The position numbers and the translations under genes are program-made. The notes below the pieces were generated by a model. It had not been told where the DNA came from and did no database searches. It saw nothing but the letters and a program-made list of their open reading frames with translations. This document shows, one piece after another, positions 51,276 to 59,301 of a DNA stretch of 64,000 nt; the stretch's first letter is position 1; the number at the start of each line of letters is the position of its first letter. Origin of the DNA: Myxococcota bacterium (GTDB taxonomy: Bacteria > Myxococcota_A > UBA9160 > SMWR01). Location of the stretch: positions 473,588 to 537,587 of the forward strand of contig JAKVBI010000010.1 of assembly GCA_022447545.1 (NCBI GenBank), in the 5' to 3' direction.

Positions 51276-51725
51276 TCAAAAAAGCTTTTGTGTATCCAGG
51301 AGCAGCGTCACCGGCCCGTCGTTGACCAGGGATACCTTCATATCGGCGCCGAACTGCCCGGCAACCACCCGTACCCCTTCGAGCTCTGCGGCCTCCACCA
51401 GTGCCACGAGCAGTGGCTCGGCCCTCTCCGAAGAAGCGGCCGACCCGAAGGAAGGCCTTCGCCCCCGGCGCGCATCGGCCAGCAGCGTGAACTGCGAAAC
51501 GACCCCGAGAGTTCCCCCCACCTCAAGCAACGATCGATTCATCTGGCCCCGGTCGTCGGCGAAGATGCGGAGATTGACCATTCTGCGTGCCAGGTCCCGG
51601 GCGTCGGTCGGGGTGTCCTCGCTGGCAACGCCGACCAGGGCGAGCAACCCCTCGTCCATGCCAAAAACAGACTCCCCACCCACGTCGACCGATGCCGCGC
51701 TCACTCGCTGGAGAACGGCCCTCAC
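51276..51725 (-). CDS. dtd: D-aminoacyl-tRNA deacylase
   Basis: A 149-residue enzyme that removes D-amino acids mischarged on tRNA. Signatures are RAVLQRVSAASVDVGGES at the N-terminus, LVGVASEDTPTDARDLARRM, VSQFTLLADARRGRRPSF, and the Gly-cisPro loop in VNDGPVTLLLDT that gives chiral selectivity. Length is normal (145-150). It starts with GTG and follows dcd by 52 nt on the same strand. Confidence 0.95.
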   Translation of the reverse strand: MRAVLQRVSAASVDVGGESVFGMDEGLLALVGVASEDTPTDARDLARRMVNLRIFADDRGQMNRSLLEVGGTLGVVSQFTLLADARRGRRPSFGSAASSERAEPLLVALVEAAELEGVRVVAGQFGADMKVSLVNDGPVTLLLDTQKLF

Positions 51726-51777
51726 CCTCAGAACCCAGCCTGAGACGCGCCGTAGCCACCGCGGTCGAAATGCCGCC

Positions 51778-52293
51778 TCAACGCAGTCCCTCTTGAACTG
51801 CGTACCGTCCGGTATAGACGCCCCGCCCCTCGGTCCGCATCAGCACCAACTGGCAAAGCCGCACCCCAGCATGGATACGCAGGGGCCGGCTCGAAACATT
51901 GCTCATCTCCAGAACCTGCCGATTGGACACACCGGGCTGCACGAAGGCAGAGGTCACGTGAATCATCAGGCCCAGACGCGCAAATCGGCTGCGTCCCTCA
52001 AGAAAACCACACAGGTCGTCGGGCAGCGTGATGCGCTCACGGGTGATGCCGTGAATCGTCACGCCGGGTTGCAGGATGAAGGGTTCGGCGAGATCCAACA
52101 CCTGGGTGTAATTCCGAAAATCGGCATCCTCCCAGAGATCGATGGGCGTTACTTCCTGGGCGATCACTCGGATCTCATCCCCCAGGGTCAGGTCGACCGA
52201 AGCGGCGCCGACCTGATCGTCCTTCAGGGGTTCGATGCGCAGCCGACCCGAATCGAGTTCGGAAACGATCGCCTCATGGGTCAAGACTGCCAT
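51778..52293 (-). CDS. dcd: dCTP deaminase family protein
   Basis: A 171-residue trimeric nucleotide deaminase that makes dUTP from dCTP. QVGAASVDLTLGDEIRVI near residue 25, FILQPGVTIHGITRERITLP, FLEGRSRFARLGLMIHVTSAF with the catalytic region, and GVRLCQLVLMRTEG are present. It is a little shorter than E. coli Dcd (193), and the segment HVTSAFVQPGVSN departs from the usual HVTAHRIDPGW, so a bifunctional dCTP deaminase/dUTPase or a variant is possible. ATG 52293 follows GGAAGAG. Confidence 0.88.
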   Translation of the reverse strand: MAVLTHEAIVSELDSGRLRIEPLKDDQVGAASVDLTLGDEIRVIAQEVTPIDLWEDADFRNYTQVLDLAEPFILQPGVTIHGITRERITLPDDLCGFLEGRSRFARLGLMIHVTSAFVQPGVSNRQVLEMSNVSSRPLRIHAGVRLCQLVLMRTEGRGVYTGRYAVQEGLR

Positions 52294-52434
52294 CGCGCTC
52301 TTCCACCCCCGCGGCTCTGGTGAACCGATTCGCCTCTGACCCCGCGCCGGCGCCGCTTCACTGGAACCCCTTACCGGTCCACACCGCGGAAAGCGGCTTC
52401 GGAGCGCGGACCGAGCATGGTACCGTGCGCCCCC

Positions 52435-53247
52435 ATGACACACCCCTTCTTCGCGGCCCCGACTCCTCTGGTCATCGGTCACCGGGGCTGTGCAGGAGAA
52501 GCTCCCGAGAATACGCTCGCCTCCTTCGACCTCGCCCTGCGCCAGGGGGCCCACATCATCGAAAGCGACATCCACACCACCCGCGATGGCGTCCCGGTTC
52601 TCGTACACGATGATGCCGTCGACCGTTGTACCAACGGCACCGGCCGCGTCGACGCCCACTCCTGGGAAGAACTGAAGACCCTCGATGCGGGCTATCGTTT
52701 TACCCGCAACGGCACCCCCGGCCACCCCCAGCGCGGTCGCGGCCTGGCGATCCCCAGCCTCGAAGAAGCCTTCGCAACGTTCCCGGACACCCGCTTCAAC
52801 CTGGAGATCAAGCAACTGGCGCCGGGCTTCGTAGAGCGCTGTGTCGAGATCGTGGTGGCCGCCGGGAGGGAGCCCCTCACCCTGCTGACCGCCGGCGAGG
52901 ACGCCGTCATGACCGCACTGCGGCAAACCGTGAACCGAACCGGTTCAAAGGTGGCCCTGGGGGCAAGCCTCGCAGACATCCTCGCCCACATCGACTCGGC
53001 ACAACGAGGCACACCGCCCCCCCCGCACGTGCACGCCCTCCAGGTGCCCCCCGAATTCGGCGGTCAACCGCTGGTCACGCGTGAGTTCCTGGATCATGCC
53101 CACGCCCACGGAATTCAGGTCCACGTCTGGACCCTCAACGATCCCTTGGAGATGTCGGCCCTGCTCGACCTCGGTGTCGATGGAATTGTCACCGACCACC
53201 CCGGTCGGCTCGTTGACCTGTTGGCAACCCGCACCGAACCGAACTGA
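52435..53247 (+). CDS. Glycerophosphodiester phosphodiesterase
   Basis: A 270-residue TIM-barrel enzyme (GDPD family) hydrolysing glycerophosphodiesters to glycerol 3-phosphate and an alcohol. VIGHRGCAGEAPENTLASF carries the catalytic His and Glu, IIESDIHTTRDGVPVLVHDD the metal-binding Glu/Asp and second His, and NLEIKQLAPG the third metal ligand. VHVWTLNDPLEMSALLDLGVDG (as VHVWTLND and LLDLGVDGIVTDHP) ends the barrel. No signal peptide is seen, so it is cytoplasmic. ATG 52417 is an alternative start; neither has a clear ribosome site. Confidence 0.93.
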   Translation: MTHPFFAAPTPLVIGHRGCAGEAPENTLASFDLALRQGAHIIESDIHTTRDGVPVLVHDDAVDRCTNGTGRVDAHSWEELKTLDAGYRFTRNGTPGHPQRGRGLAIPSLEEAFATFPDTRFNLEIKQLAPGFVERCVEIVVAAGREPLTLLTAGEDAVMTALRQTVNRTGSKVALGASLADILAHIDSAQRGTPPPPHVHALQVPPEFGGQPLVTREFLDHAHAHGIQVHVWTLNDPLEMSALLDLGVDGIVTDHPGRLVDLLATRTEPN

Positions 53248-53275
53248 CTCTTCATCACGCCTGATCGGGTCCCTG

Positions 53276-53293
53276 AAAAAACACAGTGCCTGT
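53276..53293 (-). terminator. Possible intrinsic terminator of queG
   Basis: On the minus strand a short stem (ACAG-GCA-CTGT) is followed by a T-run of six, about 50 nt past the queG stop. The stem is short, so it is a weak candidate. Confidence 0.35.
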
Positions 53294-53343
53294 TGTTACC
53301 TGGAGATCCAACGCCAGAATCGACACGAAGGTGGCGAAGGGCC

Positions 53344-54414
53344 TCAGCGACAACCCCGGAGACGCTCCATCGCCCAGTGTGCGTGCTCGGCCACCAGCTC
53401 GTCTGAGCTCTCCATGTGGCGGGCGACCAGAGGCATCAGGCTCGGATCTCCGGAATTTCCGCTCGCCACCAGGGCATTGCGCAGCAGTCCCCGAAACTTG
53501 GCCCGGCGCAATGCGGTGCCCCTCGCAGCACGGCGCCAGGCCTCCTCGTCGAGACCGAGGAGCCATTCCAGGGTCGGCTGGAGCCACTCAGGACGAGGCG
53601 TCACGCGGGTCCGCAGGCCTGACGTGTCGGGGGGCACCGTCCTTCTGCTGGGAACGTTCCATGGGCAGACCTCCTGACAGATATCGCAGCCGAACACCAG
53701 CTCCCCCTGAGACTCACGGAGTGTGGGTGGCACCGGCCCCCGAGCTTCTATGGTCGTGTAGGAGATGCAGCGCGTGGCATCGAGGACCTGAGGTTCCAGC
53801 AGAGCCCCGGTCGGGCACGCATCGAGGCAGGCCGTACAGCTCCCGCAGTGGTCGGCGGTCCGCACGTCCGGAGACAGTTTCAGATCCGTGAGGACGACGG
53901 CGAGGAACACGTAGGAGCCGAGTTCCGGGTGGATCAGACAGGTGTTCTTGCCGATCCAACCCAGGCCGGCATAGGCGGCGAAGACGCGTTCCTGAACGGG
54001 CCCCGTGTCGACGTATCCACGAGATGCCACGGGTCTCCCGACCAGAGCCTCGAGACCCGCCTCCAGCGCACGCACGCGATCGATCATCACATCGTGGTAG
54101 TCCTCACCCCCTGCATAGCGGGCCACGGTGGCGCGCCCGGGCTCCTTCTGAATCTGAGCCCCGGAGTCGTACACCAGTCCCAACGCGATGACGCTACGAG
54201 CCCCTTCGAGCACTCGACGCGGATCCACCCGTTCCTCGAGGCGTCGCTCCAGGTAGCCCATCTCCCCCGCGTATCCGCGTGCCACCCACTCGCGCAGGAA
54301 GTGCGTTTCGGGAGTCGGTTCGGCGCTTGCGATCCCGGCCAGATCAAACCCCAACGCCAGCGCCAGCGCCTTGACGCGATCCTCGAGGCGGGTCGGTGCA
54401 ACATTTCGATCCAT
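53344..54414 (-). CDS. queG: Epoxyqueuosine reductase
   Basis: A 356-residue cobalamin- and iron-sulfur-dependent enzyme for the last step of queuosine modification in tRNA wobble position 34. The N-terminal cobalamin-binding part has VARYAGGEDYHDVMIDRV and GYVDTGPVQERVFAAYAGLG with the catalytic Asp, then GWIGKNTCLI. Two 4Fe-4S clusters are bound by DHCGSCTACLDACPTGA and FGCDICQEVCPWN. A HEAT-like C-terminus (LRNALVASGNSGDPSLMPLV) contacts tRNA. Length matches the family. It is monocistronic and divergent from the GH1 gene. Confidence 0.95.
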   Translation of the reverse strand: MDRNVAPTRLEDRVKALALALGFDLAGIASAEPTPETHFLREWVARGYAGEMGYLERRLEERVDPRRVLEGARSVIALGLVYDSGAQIQKEPGRATVARYAGGEDYHDVMIDRVRALEAGLEALVGRPVASRGYVDTGPVQERVFAAYAGLGWIGKNTCLIHPELGSYVFLAVVLTDLKLSPDVRTADHCGSCTACLDACPTGALLEPQVLDATRCISYTTIEARGPVPPTLRESQGELVFGCDICQEVCPWNVPSRRTVPPDTSGLRTRVTPRPEWLQPTLEWLLGLDEEAWRRAARGTALRRAKFRGLLRNALVASGNSGDPSLMPLVARHMESSDELVAEHAHWAMERLRGCR

Positions 54415-54529
54415 CTAAGGAACCCTACCATCGCGCCGCCTTGAGCCCCGCCCCGGACCCGGGAGTCGCTACTCTGGGCTGCACGACAGGCGACGCCCGG
54501 GTGCGTGTCGCCCGTCCCCGGAGGCGGCC

Positions 54530-55885
54530 ATGGCCCGAGTGCAGTTTCCCGAAGGCTTCCATTGGGGCACCGCCTCGGCCGCCTACCCGACCGAGGGATC
54601 CCCCCGCGCTGATGGCAAGGCGGAATCGATCTGGGACCACTTCACCCATCGACCCGCCACGGTGCGCAACGGCGAAACGGCCGATGTGGCCTGCGACGGC
54701 TACCGGCGCTTCACGGACGACGTGACCCTGATGCGGGAACTCGGCCTGACCAGCCATCGTTTCTCCATCTCCTGGCCTCGCGTGCTCTCGGGCGGCGACG
54801 GCGCCGTGAACCCCAGAGGCATGGACCACTACAGCCGACTCGTGGATACCCTGCTGGCAGCGGAGATTCGGCCACTCCCGACCCTCTACCACTGGGACCT
54901 GCCCCAGTTGCTCCAACAACGAGGCGGCTGGCCCCTTCGGGACACGGCCGGCCGTTTCGCCGATTATGCGGATCGCATGGCCCGGGCCCTGGGCGACCGC
55001 GTGAACGACTGGGTCTTGTTCGACGCCCCCTTCGTTTTCACATGGCTCGGTTACGGCCTCGGGGTCCACGCACCCGGCATTCGAGACTCCGACGCCTTCC
55101 TCCGAGCTAGCCACACCGTGAACCTGGCGCAGGGCGAAGCCTTCCGGGCCATTCGTGCGACCTCCAGTGAGGCTCGGATCGGCACCGCATTCAGCCTCTC
55201 CCCCTGTGAACCCGCAGGAGACCGCGAGGAGGACTCGGCTGCCAGCGAGCGCTGGCATGGCTTCGCGAATCTCTGGTTTCTCGAAACCGCTCTCCGGGGT
55301 CGCTACCCCAACGTTATGGGTGACGAACTCCCGGCTGCTCGGATGGGCATTCTCGACGGGGATTTCGAGCGCATGCGCGCGCCCCTCGACTTCATCGGCG
55401 TCAATTGTTTCTCGCGCACCTTCGTGGAGCCATTCCCCGGAGACCCATTGGGCGTGGAGGCGAAACCGATTGAACCGCCTGGAACCGGGCGGGGACCCCG
55501 AACGGAGACGGGCTGGGAAGTCTGGCCGGACGCTCTCTACGACATCGTCACACGTGTCAGCCAAGACTACGAGACCCCCGTCCTGGAGATCACCGCGAAC
55601 GGTTGCGGGTACGGAGATAGCCCCACGGACACGGGCGGGGTCGAAGACCCTCGGCGGATCGAGTTCCACCACGGTTATCTCGAAGCCCTGGCACGCGCCA
55701 TCGACGGCGGCGCCGACGTCCGCGGCTACCATGCGTGGTCCCTGTTGGACCAATTCGAATGGACCGAGGGGTACAACCAGCGATTCGGGTTGGTGCACGT
55801 CGACTTCGAAAGTGGTCGACGCACCCTCAAGGCCTCGGGCCGCTGGTATGCCCGCTTGGCTGACTCAAACGGCTTCGACACTTGA
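54530..55885 (+). CDS. GH1-fold protein lacking both catalytic glutamates
   Basis: A 451-residue protein with the full glycoside hydrolase family 1 (beta-glucosidase) barrel: FPEGFHWGTASAAY, SIWDHF, HRFSISWPRVL, TLYHWDLPQLLQQRGGW, HAWSLLDQFEWTEGYNQRFG. In active GH1 enzymes the acid/base Glu is in T-x-NEP and the nucleophile in ITENG. Here these read FDAP (Asp165-Ala166, codon at 55025-55027) and ITANG (Ala356, codon 55595-55597). The glycone Gln of YQxEG is also replaced (YPTEG). His121, Trp403, Glu410 and Trp411 of the sugar site remain. It should not hydrolyse by the retaining mechanism; sugar binding or another role is likely. GGAGG precedes ATG 54530. No signal peptide. A sulfotransferase follows directly. 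Confidence 0.92.
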   Translation: MARVQFPEGFHWGTASAAYPTEGSPRADGKAESIWDHFTHRPATVRNGETADVACDGYRRFTDDVTLMRELGLTSHRFSISWPRVLSGGDGAVNPRGMDHYSRLVDTLLAAEIRPLPTLYHWDLPQLLQQRGGWPLRDTAGRFADYADRMARALGDRVNDWVLFDAPFVFTWLGYGLGVHAPGIRDSDAFLRASHTVNLAQGEAFRAIRATSSEARIGTAFSLSPCEPAGDREEDSAASERWHGFANLWFLETALRGRYPNVMGDELPAARMGILDGDFERMRAPLDFIGVNCFSRTFVEPFPGDPLGVEAKPIEPPGTGRGPRTETGWEVWPDALYDIVTRVSQDYETPVLEITANGCGYGDSPTDTGGVEDPRRIEFHHGYLEALARAIDGGADVRGYHAWSLLDQFEWTEGYNQRFGLVHVDFESGRRTLKASGRWYARLADSNGFDT

Positions 55886-55900
55886 GACCGCACCCGGCGA

Positions 55901-55907
55901 GGGAGGA
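55901..55907 (+). promoter_or_regulatory. Ribosome binding site fixing a TTG start
   Basis: GGGAGGA lies 4 nt before TTG 55912 and favours this start over the TTG at 55882 that overlaps the GH1 stop. Confidence 0.6.
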
Positions 55908-55911
55908 CTCC

Positions 55912-56928
55912 TTGGAAGATCGCCTGTTGTTTCTCATCAGCGCCCCGCGTTCGGGCTCCACGCTGCTCGCGCGGATGCTGGGAACCCATTCCGATATCCA
56001 CGCACCCGCCGAGCCCCACCTGATCACGCCCCTGGCCCATCTCGGCTACTACGAACAGGTCGATACCGCCCCCTACGACCCGATTATCAGCCGCGCAGCC
56101 ATCCACGAACTGGTCGATCAACTACCCGGGGGAGAAGCCGACTACCTCAGCGCCCTGCGTGCCTATAGCGATGACCTCTATCGCCGTATCCTCGATTCCA
56201 CCGGACGACGCGTGCTCCTCGACAAGACCCCCGCCTACGCACTGGTTCTGGACTTCCTGGCCAAGCTCTATCCCAACGCCCGCTACGTGGTGCTGACCCG
56301 CAATCCGCTGGCGCTCTGGTCGTCGGCCGTTCAGTCCTTTTACGACGGGGACCACGAGGCGGCCCATCGTCACAATCCCCTGCTGGAGCGCTACGTCCCC
56401 GCCATCGCGAGGTTCGTCCGGCAGGCCCCGGTGCCGATGCACGCCCTCCACTACGAAGCCCTGGTCCAGGAGCCCGCAGCCGAACTCCGCAGAATCTGTG
56501 ACTTCGCTGGGCTGAGCTTCGAGCCCGAAATGGTCGACTACGGACAGCACTCGGAGGCCCGCGGCAGCGCCGCTCGAGGCCTGGGCGACCCAGTCACCGT
56601 CGCGAAAGAATCCCGCCCCACCACGGATTCGCTAGAGCGCTGGCTGCAGGACATGGCGGGAGACCCCTCGAAGGTCGAACAGGCCCAACGAATTCTCGAC
56701 GGCCTGGAGGACGAAGACCTGGCAGTCTGGGGCTGGGAGCGACCGCAACTGGAGGCACAACTCGCCACGGTTCCGGAAACCGGGGCCCGGCGGCGCGGAC
56801 GCGGACTGAGCCGACATACCCTCGAGCGGCGTGTCCTGGTCACCCTGCGCCGTAACATCCAGAACCGCCCCAGCCTCGGTCGCATGGTTCGCCGGCTGAA
56901 GCTGCTGTGCGACGTGCTGCTGCGCTGA
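55912..56928 (+). CDS. PAPS-dependent sulfotransferase family protein
   Basis: A 338-residue cytoplasmic protein of the Sulfotransfer_1/3 type. The 5'-phosphosulfate loop FLISAPRSGSTLLARMLGTH opens the protein and the 3'-phosphate motif is in ARYVVLTRNPLALWSS; LLDKTPAYALVLDFL lies between. It would move sulfate from PAPS to a hydroxyl or amine of an unknown acceptor, perhaps a glycan or lipid. TTG 55912 has a strong ribosome site; TTG 55882 would overlap the GH1 stop. The close link with the GH1-fold protein suggests a shared glycan or glycoside substrate, which is inference. The basic C-terminus (RRRGRGLSRHTLERR) may contact membranes. Confidence 0.88.
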   Translation: MEDRLLFLISAPRSGSTLLARMLGTHSDIHAPAEPHLITPLAHLGYYEQVDTAPYDPIISRAAIHELVDQLPGGEADYLSALRAYSDDLYRRILDSTGRRVLLDKTPAYALVLDFLAKLYPNARYVVLTRNPLALWSSAVQSFYDGDHEAAHRHNPLLERYVPAIARFVRQAPVPMHALHYEALVQEPAAELRRICDFAGLSFEPEMVDYGQHSEARGSAARGLGDPVTVAKESRPTTDSLERWLQDMAGDPSKVEQAQRILDGLEDEDLAVWGWERPQLEAQLATVPETGARRRGRGLSRHTLERRVLVTLRRNIQNRPSLGRMVRRLKLLCDVLLR

Positions 56929-57024
56929 CGGGAACTCCAGGCCGGGGCCCCGTCGTTTGCGCCGAGCCCCCTGCGGACGAAATTGCCGGTGCAGGCCCTG
57001 AACCCAGCTGCTAGCATTGTTTCT

Positions 57025-57153
57025 ATGGGATTTGACCAGGACAGCAGAGAACTCGGTCGCGAGACGGCCTACGAGCCGCCCAGTTACGAAGTCATTTCGC
57101 TCGACTGCGAGATCACCTCCTACGCGCCCGATGGAGACCGGCCCCTCTTCTAA
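57025..57153 (+). CDS. 42-residue PqqA-like peptide (candidate RiPP precursor)
   Basis: A short open frame, ATG to TAA, encoding MGFDQDSRELGRETAYEPPS (residues 1-20) and then YEVISLDCEITSYAPDGD followed by RPLF. The core E-I-T-S-Y keeps the Glu-x3-Tyr spacing of PqqA, the precursor of the cofactor PQQ, and the surrounding P-x-Y/F-x-x-[VI]...[EIT]xY pattern is PqqA-like. It has a Cys just before the Glu. No pqqB-E, radical-SAM or RRE gene is in the window. There is no clear Shine-Dalgarno; TAGCAT seven bases before the ATG might be a -10 of a leaderless message. DUF502 starts 15 nt downstream. Codon use and position argue for a real gene; similarity is by eye only. Confidence 0.6.
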   Translation: MGFDQDSRELGRETAYEPPSYEVISLDCEITSYAPDGDRPLF

Positions 57154-57168
57154 GGCCCTCCCACCCCG

Positions 57169-57855
57169 ATGTTCCGCAAATGGCTCACGGCGCTGAACGT
57201 GGCGACGCGGCGCTATTTCGTCGCGGGGATACTCTTTTTCGCCCCGATCGGAATCACGGTCTGGGCCATTGGTTCGATCATTGTCTGGCTCGACAACCTG
57301 ATCCTCCCCCGGTTGTTGAAGCTCGTGATCCCAGGCCAGGCGGAAGCCCCGCCAGTGCCGTTGATCGGGATGTTCTTCACCTTTCTGGTGATCATTCTGA
57401 TGGGGGTCATCGCCCGCCACGTGGTCGGAGGCGAGTTCATTCGCTTCTGGGAACGCCAACTCGCTCGCGTTCCCGTAGCGCGCAACATCTACAGTGGTGT
57501 GAAACAGTTGTCCGAGGCGATCTTCACCAAGGAGCCCACCGAGCGCTTCAACCGGGTCGTAATGATCCAGTACCCGCGGCCGGGTATCTACGCCCTGGCC
57601 TTCACGACCGGCCTGGCCCAGGGCGTCGCCCAAGAAGCCACCCAGCAGGTGCTGATCAATTGCTTTCTACCCACCACCCCGAACCCCACCTCCGGCTTCT
57701 ACCTGCTCGTTCCCAGAGAAGAGGTGACCTCTCTCGACATCAGTGTGGAGGACGCCTTCAAACTCGTGATGTCCGCAGGCCTCGTAAGCCCCGACGCCCT
57801 CGCACCCTCTTCCCCCACTGAATCGGAAAATCCCAGCATTCCCACCTCCCCTTGA
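57169..57855 (+). CDS. DUF502 (COV-like) inner membrane protein
   Basis: A 228-residue protein with two membrane helices in the DUF502 pattern: ATRRYFVAGILFFAPIGITV, WAIGSIIVWLDNLI, then LIGMFFTFLVIILMGVIARH and the conserved ERQLARVPVARNIYSGVKQL. The following domain (FNRVVMIQYPRPGIYALAFT, FLPTTPNPTSGFYLLVPREE) is soluble, and the helix after it is amphipathic. The family occurs in bacteria and plants (the COV proteins); its role is not known. It follows the PqqA-like peptide by 15 nt and may be co-transcribed. Confidence 0.9.
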   Translation: MFRKWLTALNVATRRYFVAGILFFAPIGITVWAIGSIIVWLDNLILPRLLKLVIPGQAEAPPVPLIGMFFTFLVIILMGVIARHVVGGEFIRFWERQLARVPVARNIYSGVKQLSEAIFTKEPTERFNRVVMIQYPRPGIYALAFTTGLAQGVAQEATQQVLINCFLPTTPNPTSGFYLLVPREEVTSLDISVEDAFKLVMSAGLVSPDALAPSSPTESENPSIPTSP

Positions 57856-57948
57856 AGCCCCGCCCGTGCCAATGGGTCAAGGATCCGCGGCGAACGTCCG
57901 ATATTGGGGCCGTACGAGAGTCGAATTTTTCGGGTGAGGGGCGCCGTC

Positions 57949-59301
57949 ATGGTCGGCACGGCGGTGGGCGGCTACAGACTGGCAGAGCGGATCGGTGGCG
58001 GAGGCGTAGGCGAGGTCTATCGAGCCACCGATGAAGCCCTCGGGCGATCCGTCGCCGTCAAGATCCTTCGGGCGGAACTCGCCTCGCGCCCAAAGGTTCT
58101 CGAGCGCTTCCGTGCCGAGGCACGCACTCTCGCCCAACTCAACCACCCCAACATTGCCACTCTCCATGCCCTGGTCGAAGAGTCGGGCACGCTGGTGATG
58201 GTGATGGAATACGTCGAGGGACAGACCTTCTCCCAGCTTCTCCGGAAGGAGGGGCCACTGCCCTTCGAACGAGCACTGCCATGGTTCTACCAGGCCCTCG
58301 AAGGCGTCGACTACGCGCACCGCCACTCGGTCGTCCATCGAGATTTGAAGGCTTCGAACATCATGGTGAGCGAGGCGGGACAGGTGAAGGTCATGGACTT
58401 CGGCATCGCTCGGGTGCTCGGTGGCCAACGCGTCACGCGGGCCGGCCACATGGTCGGAACCCTCCAGTACATGTCACCAGAACAAGTCCGGGGAGAGCCC
58501 GCCGACACTCGTTCAGACGTCTACTCGTTGGGGGTCCTGCTCTACGATCTGCTCACGGGTCGGGTCCCCTTCGCCCAGAAGAACGACTACGAGTTGATGA
58601 AGGCCCACCTCGAATCCACGCCGGCACTTCCGAGCCAATGGGTTCCTGATCTGCCCAAGCCCATCGAGCAGGCCCTCCTGCGCGCCCTCGAGAAATCACC
58701 CGGGGACCGATACATGACCGTGGGGGACTTTGGGCGCGCCCTGGAGGCGAGCGCCCCAGGCCTGACCGACACCGCCACGCGACCGCTTCCACCGCTCTCC
58801 CTCGGGTCCGAGCGACCTGCCGCACCGGCTGACGAGGAGATCGCCACCCTGGAGCGCCCCCGCCCCCGTTCGCACCCCTGGCGCCATTGGCAAAACAGGG
58901 CCCGCGCCATGGCCTCGCTTCCCAGCCTCTCCAAACGCCAACTCGCCCTCGGACTCACCGGACTGGCCCTGGTGTCGGGGGTCAACAGCCTGGCCTGGAA
59001 CGCAACGGACCCCTCGCCTGAGCGCGCCAGCATCGAAACCGCCCAACACTCTCCTCTCGAGTCCCAGAGCACACCGGCAGAGGGGGATTACCTACCGAGC
59101 CCTGCCGAGTCCCAGGCTCTGGCAGCGCTCGGCTTGACCCTTCAACCGACGAATCGCCGCGAATCCACACCGGCGGCCGCCCAACCCCCGGCCAGCCCCG
59201 CTCCCCCGAAATCCGTCGCGGCCCATACCCCGCCGCGGCCCCGCCCCCGCCCGAGTCCATCAGCCGCCCAGGAGACCGCCGGATGGGTGATTCGAAGGTA
59301 A
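57949..59301 (+). CDS. Membrane Ser/Thr protein kinase (PknB-like)
   Basis: A 450-residue Hanks-type kinase. The glycine loop RIGGGGVGEVYRA, Lys38 (VAVKIL), catalytic loop VHRDLKASN (Asp132), DFG at 150-152, and GTLQYMSPEQVRGE are intact, so it should be active. A Pro/Ser-rich juxtamembrane part precedes one transmembrane helix (LALGLTGLALVSGVNSLAWN, about residues 327-346). The extracytoplasmic tail is short, Pro-rich and without PASTA repeats. ATG 57949 fits the family start with GAGG upstream; the 15 residues before it are not conserved. A small lipoprotein gene overlaps its 3' end by 19 nt. Confidence 0.92.
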   Translation: MVGTAVGGYRLAERIGGGGVGEVYRATDEALGRSVAVKILRAELASRPKVLERFRAEARTLAQLNHPNIATLHALVEESGTLVMVMEYVEGQTFSQLLRKEGPLPFERALPWFYQALEGVDYAHRHSVVHRDLKASNIMVSEAGQVKVMDFGIARVLGGQRVTRAGHMVGTLQYMSPEQVRGEPADTRSDVYSLGVLLYDLLTGRVPFAQKNDYELMKAHLESTPALPSQWVPDLPKPIEQALLRALEKSPGDRYMTVGDFGRALEASAPGLTDTATRPLPPLSLGSERPAAPADEEIATLERPRPRSHPWRHWQNRARAMASLPSLSKRQLALGLTGLALVSGVNSLAWNATDPSPERASIETAQHSPLESQSTPAEGDYLPSPAESQALAALGLTLQPTNRRESTPAAAQPPASPAPPKSVAAHTPPRPRPRPSPSAAQETAGWVIRR

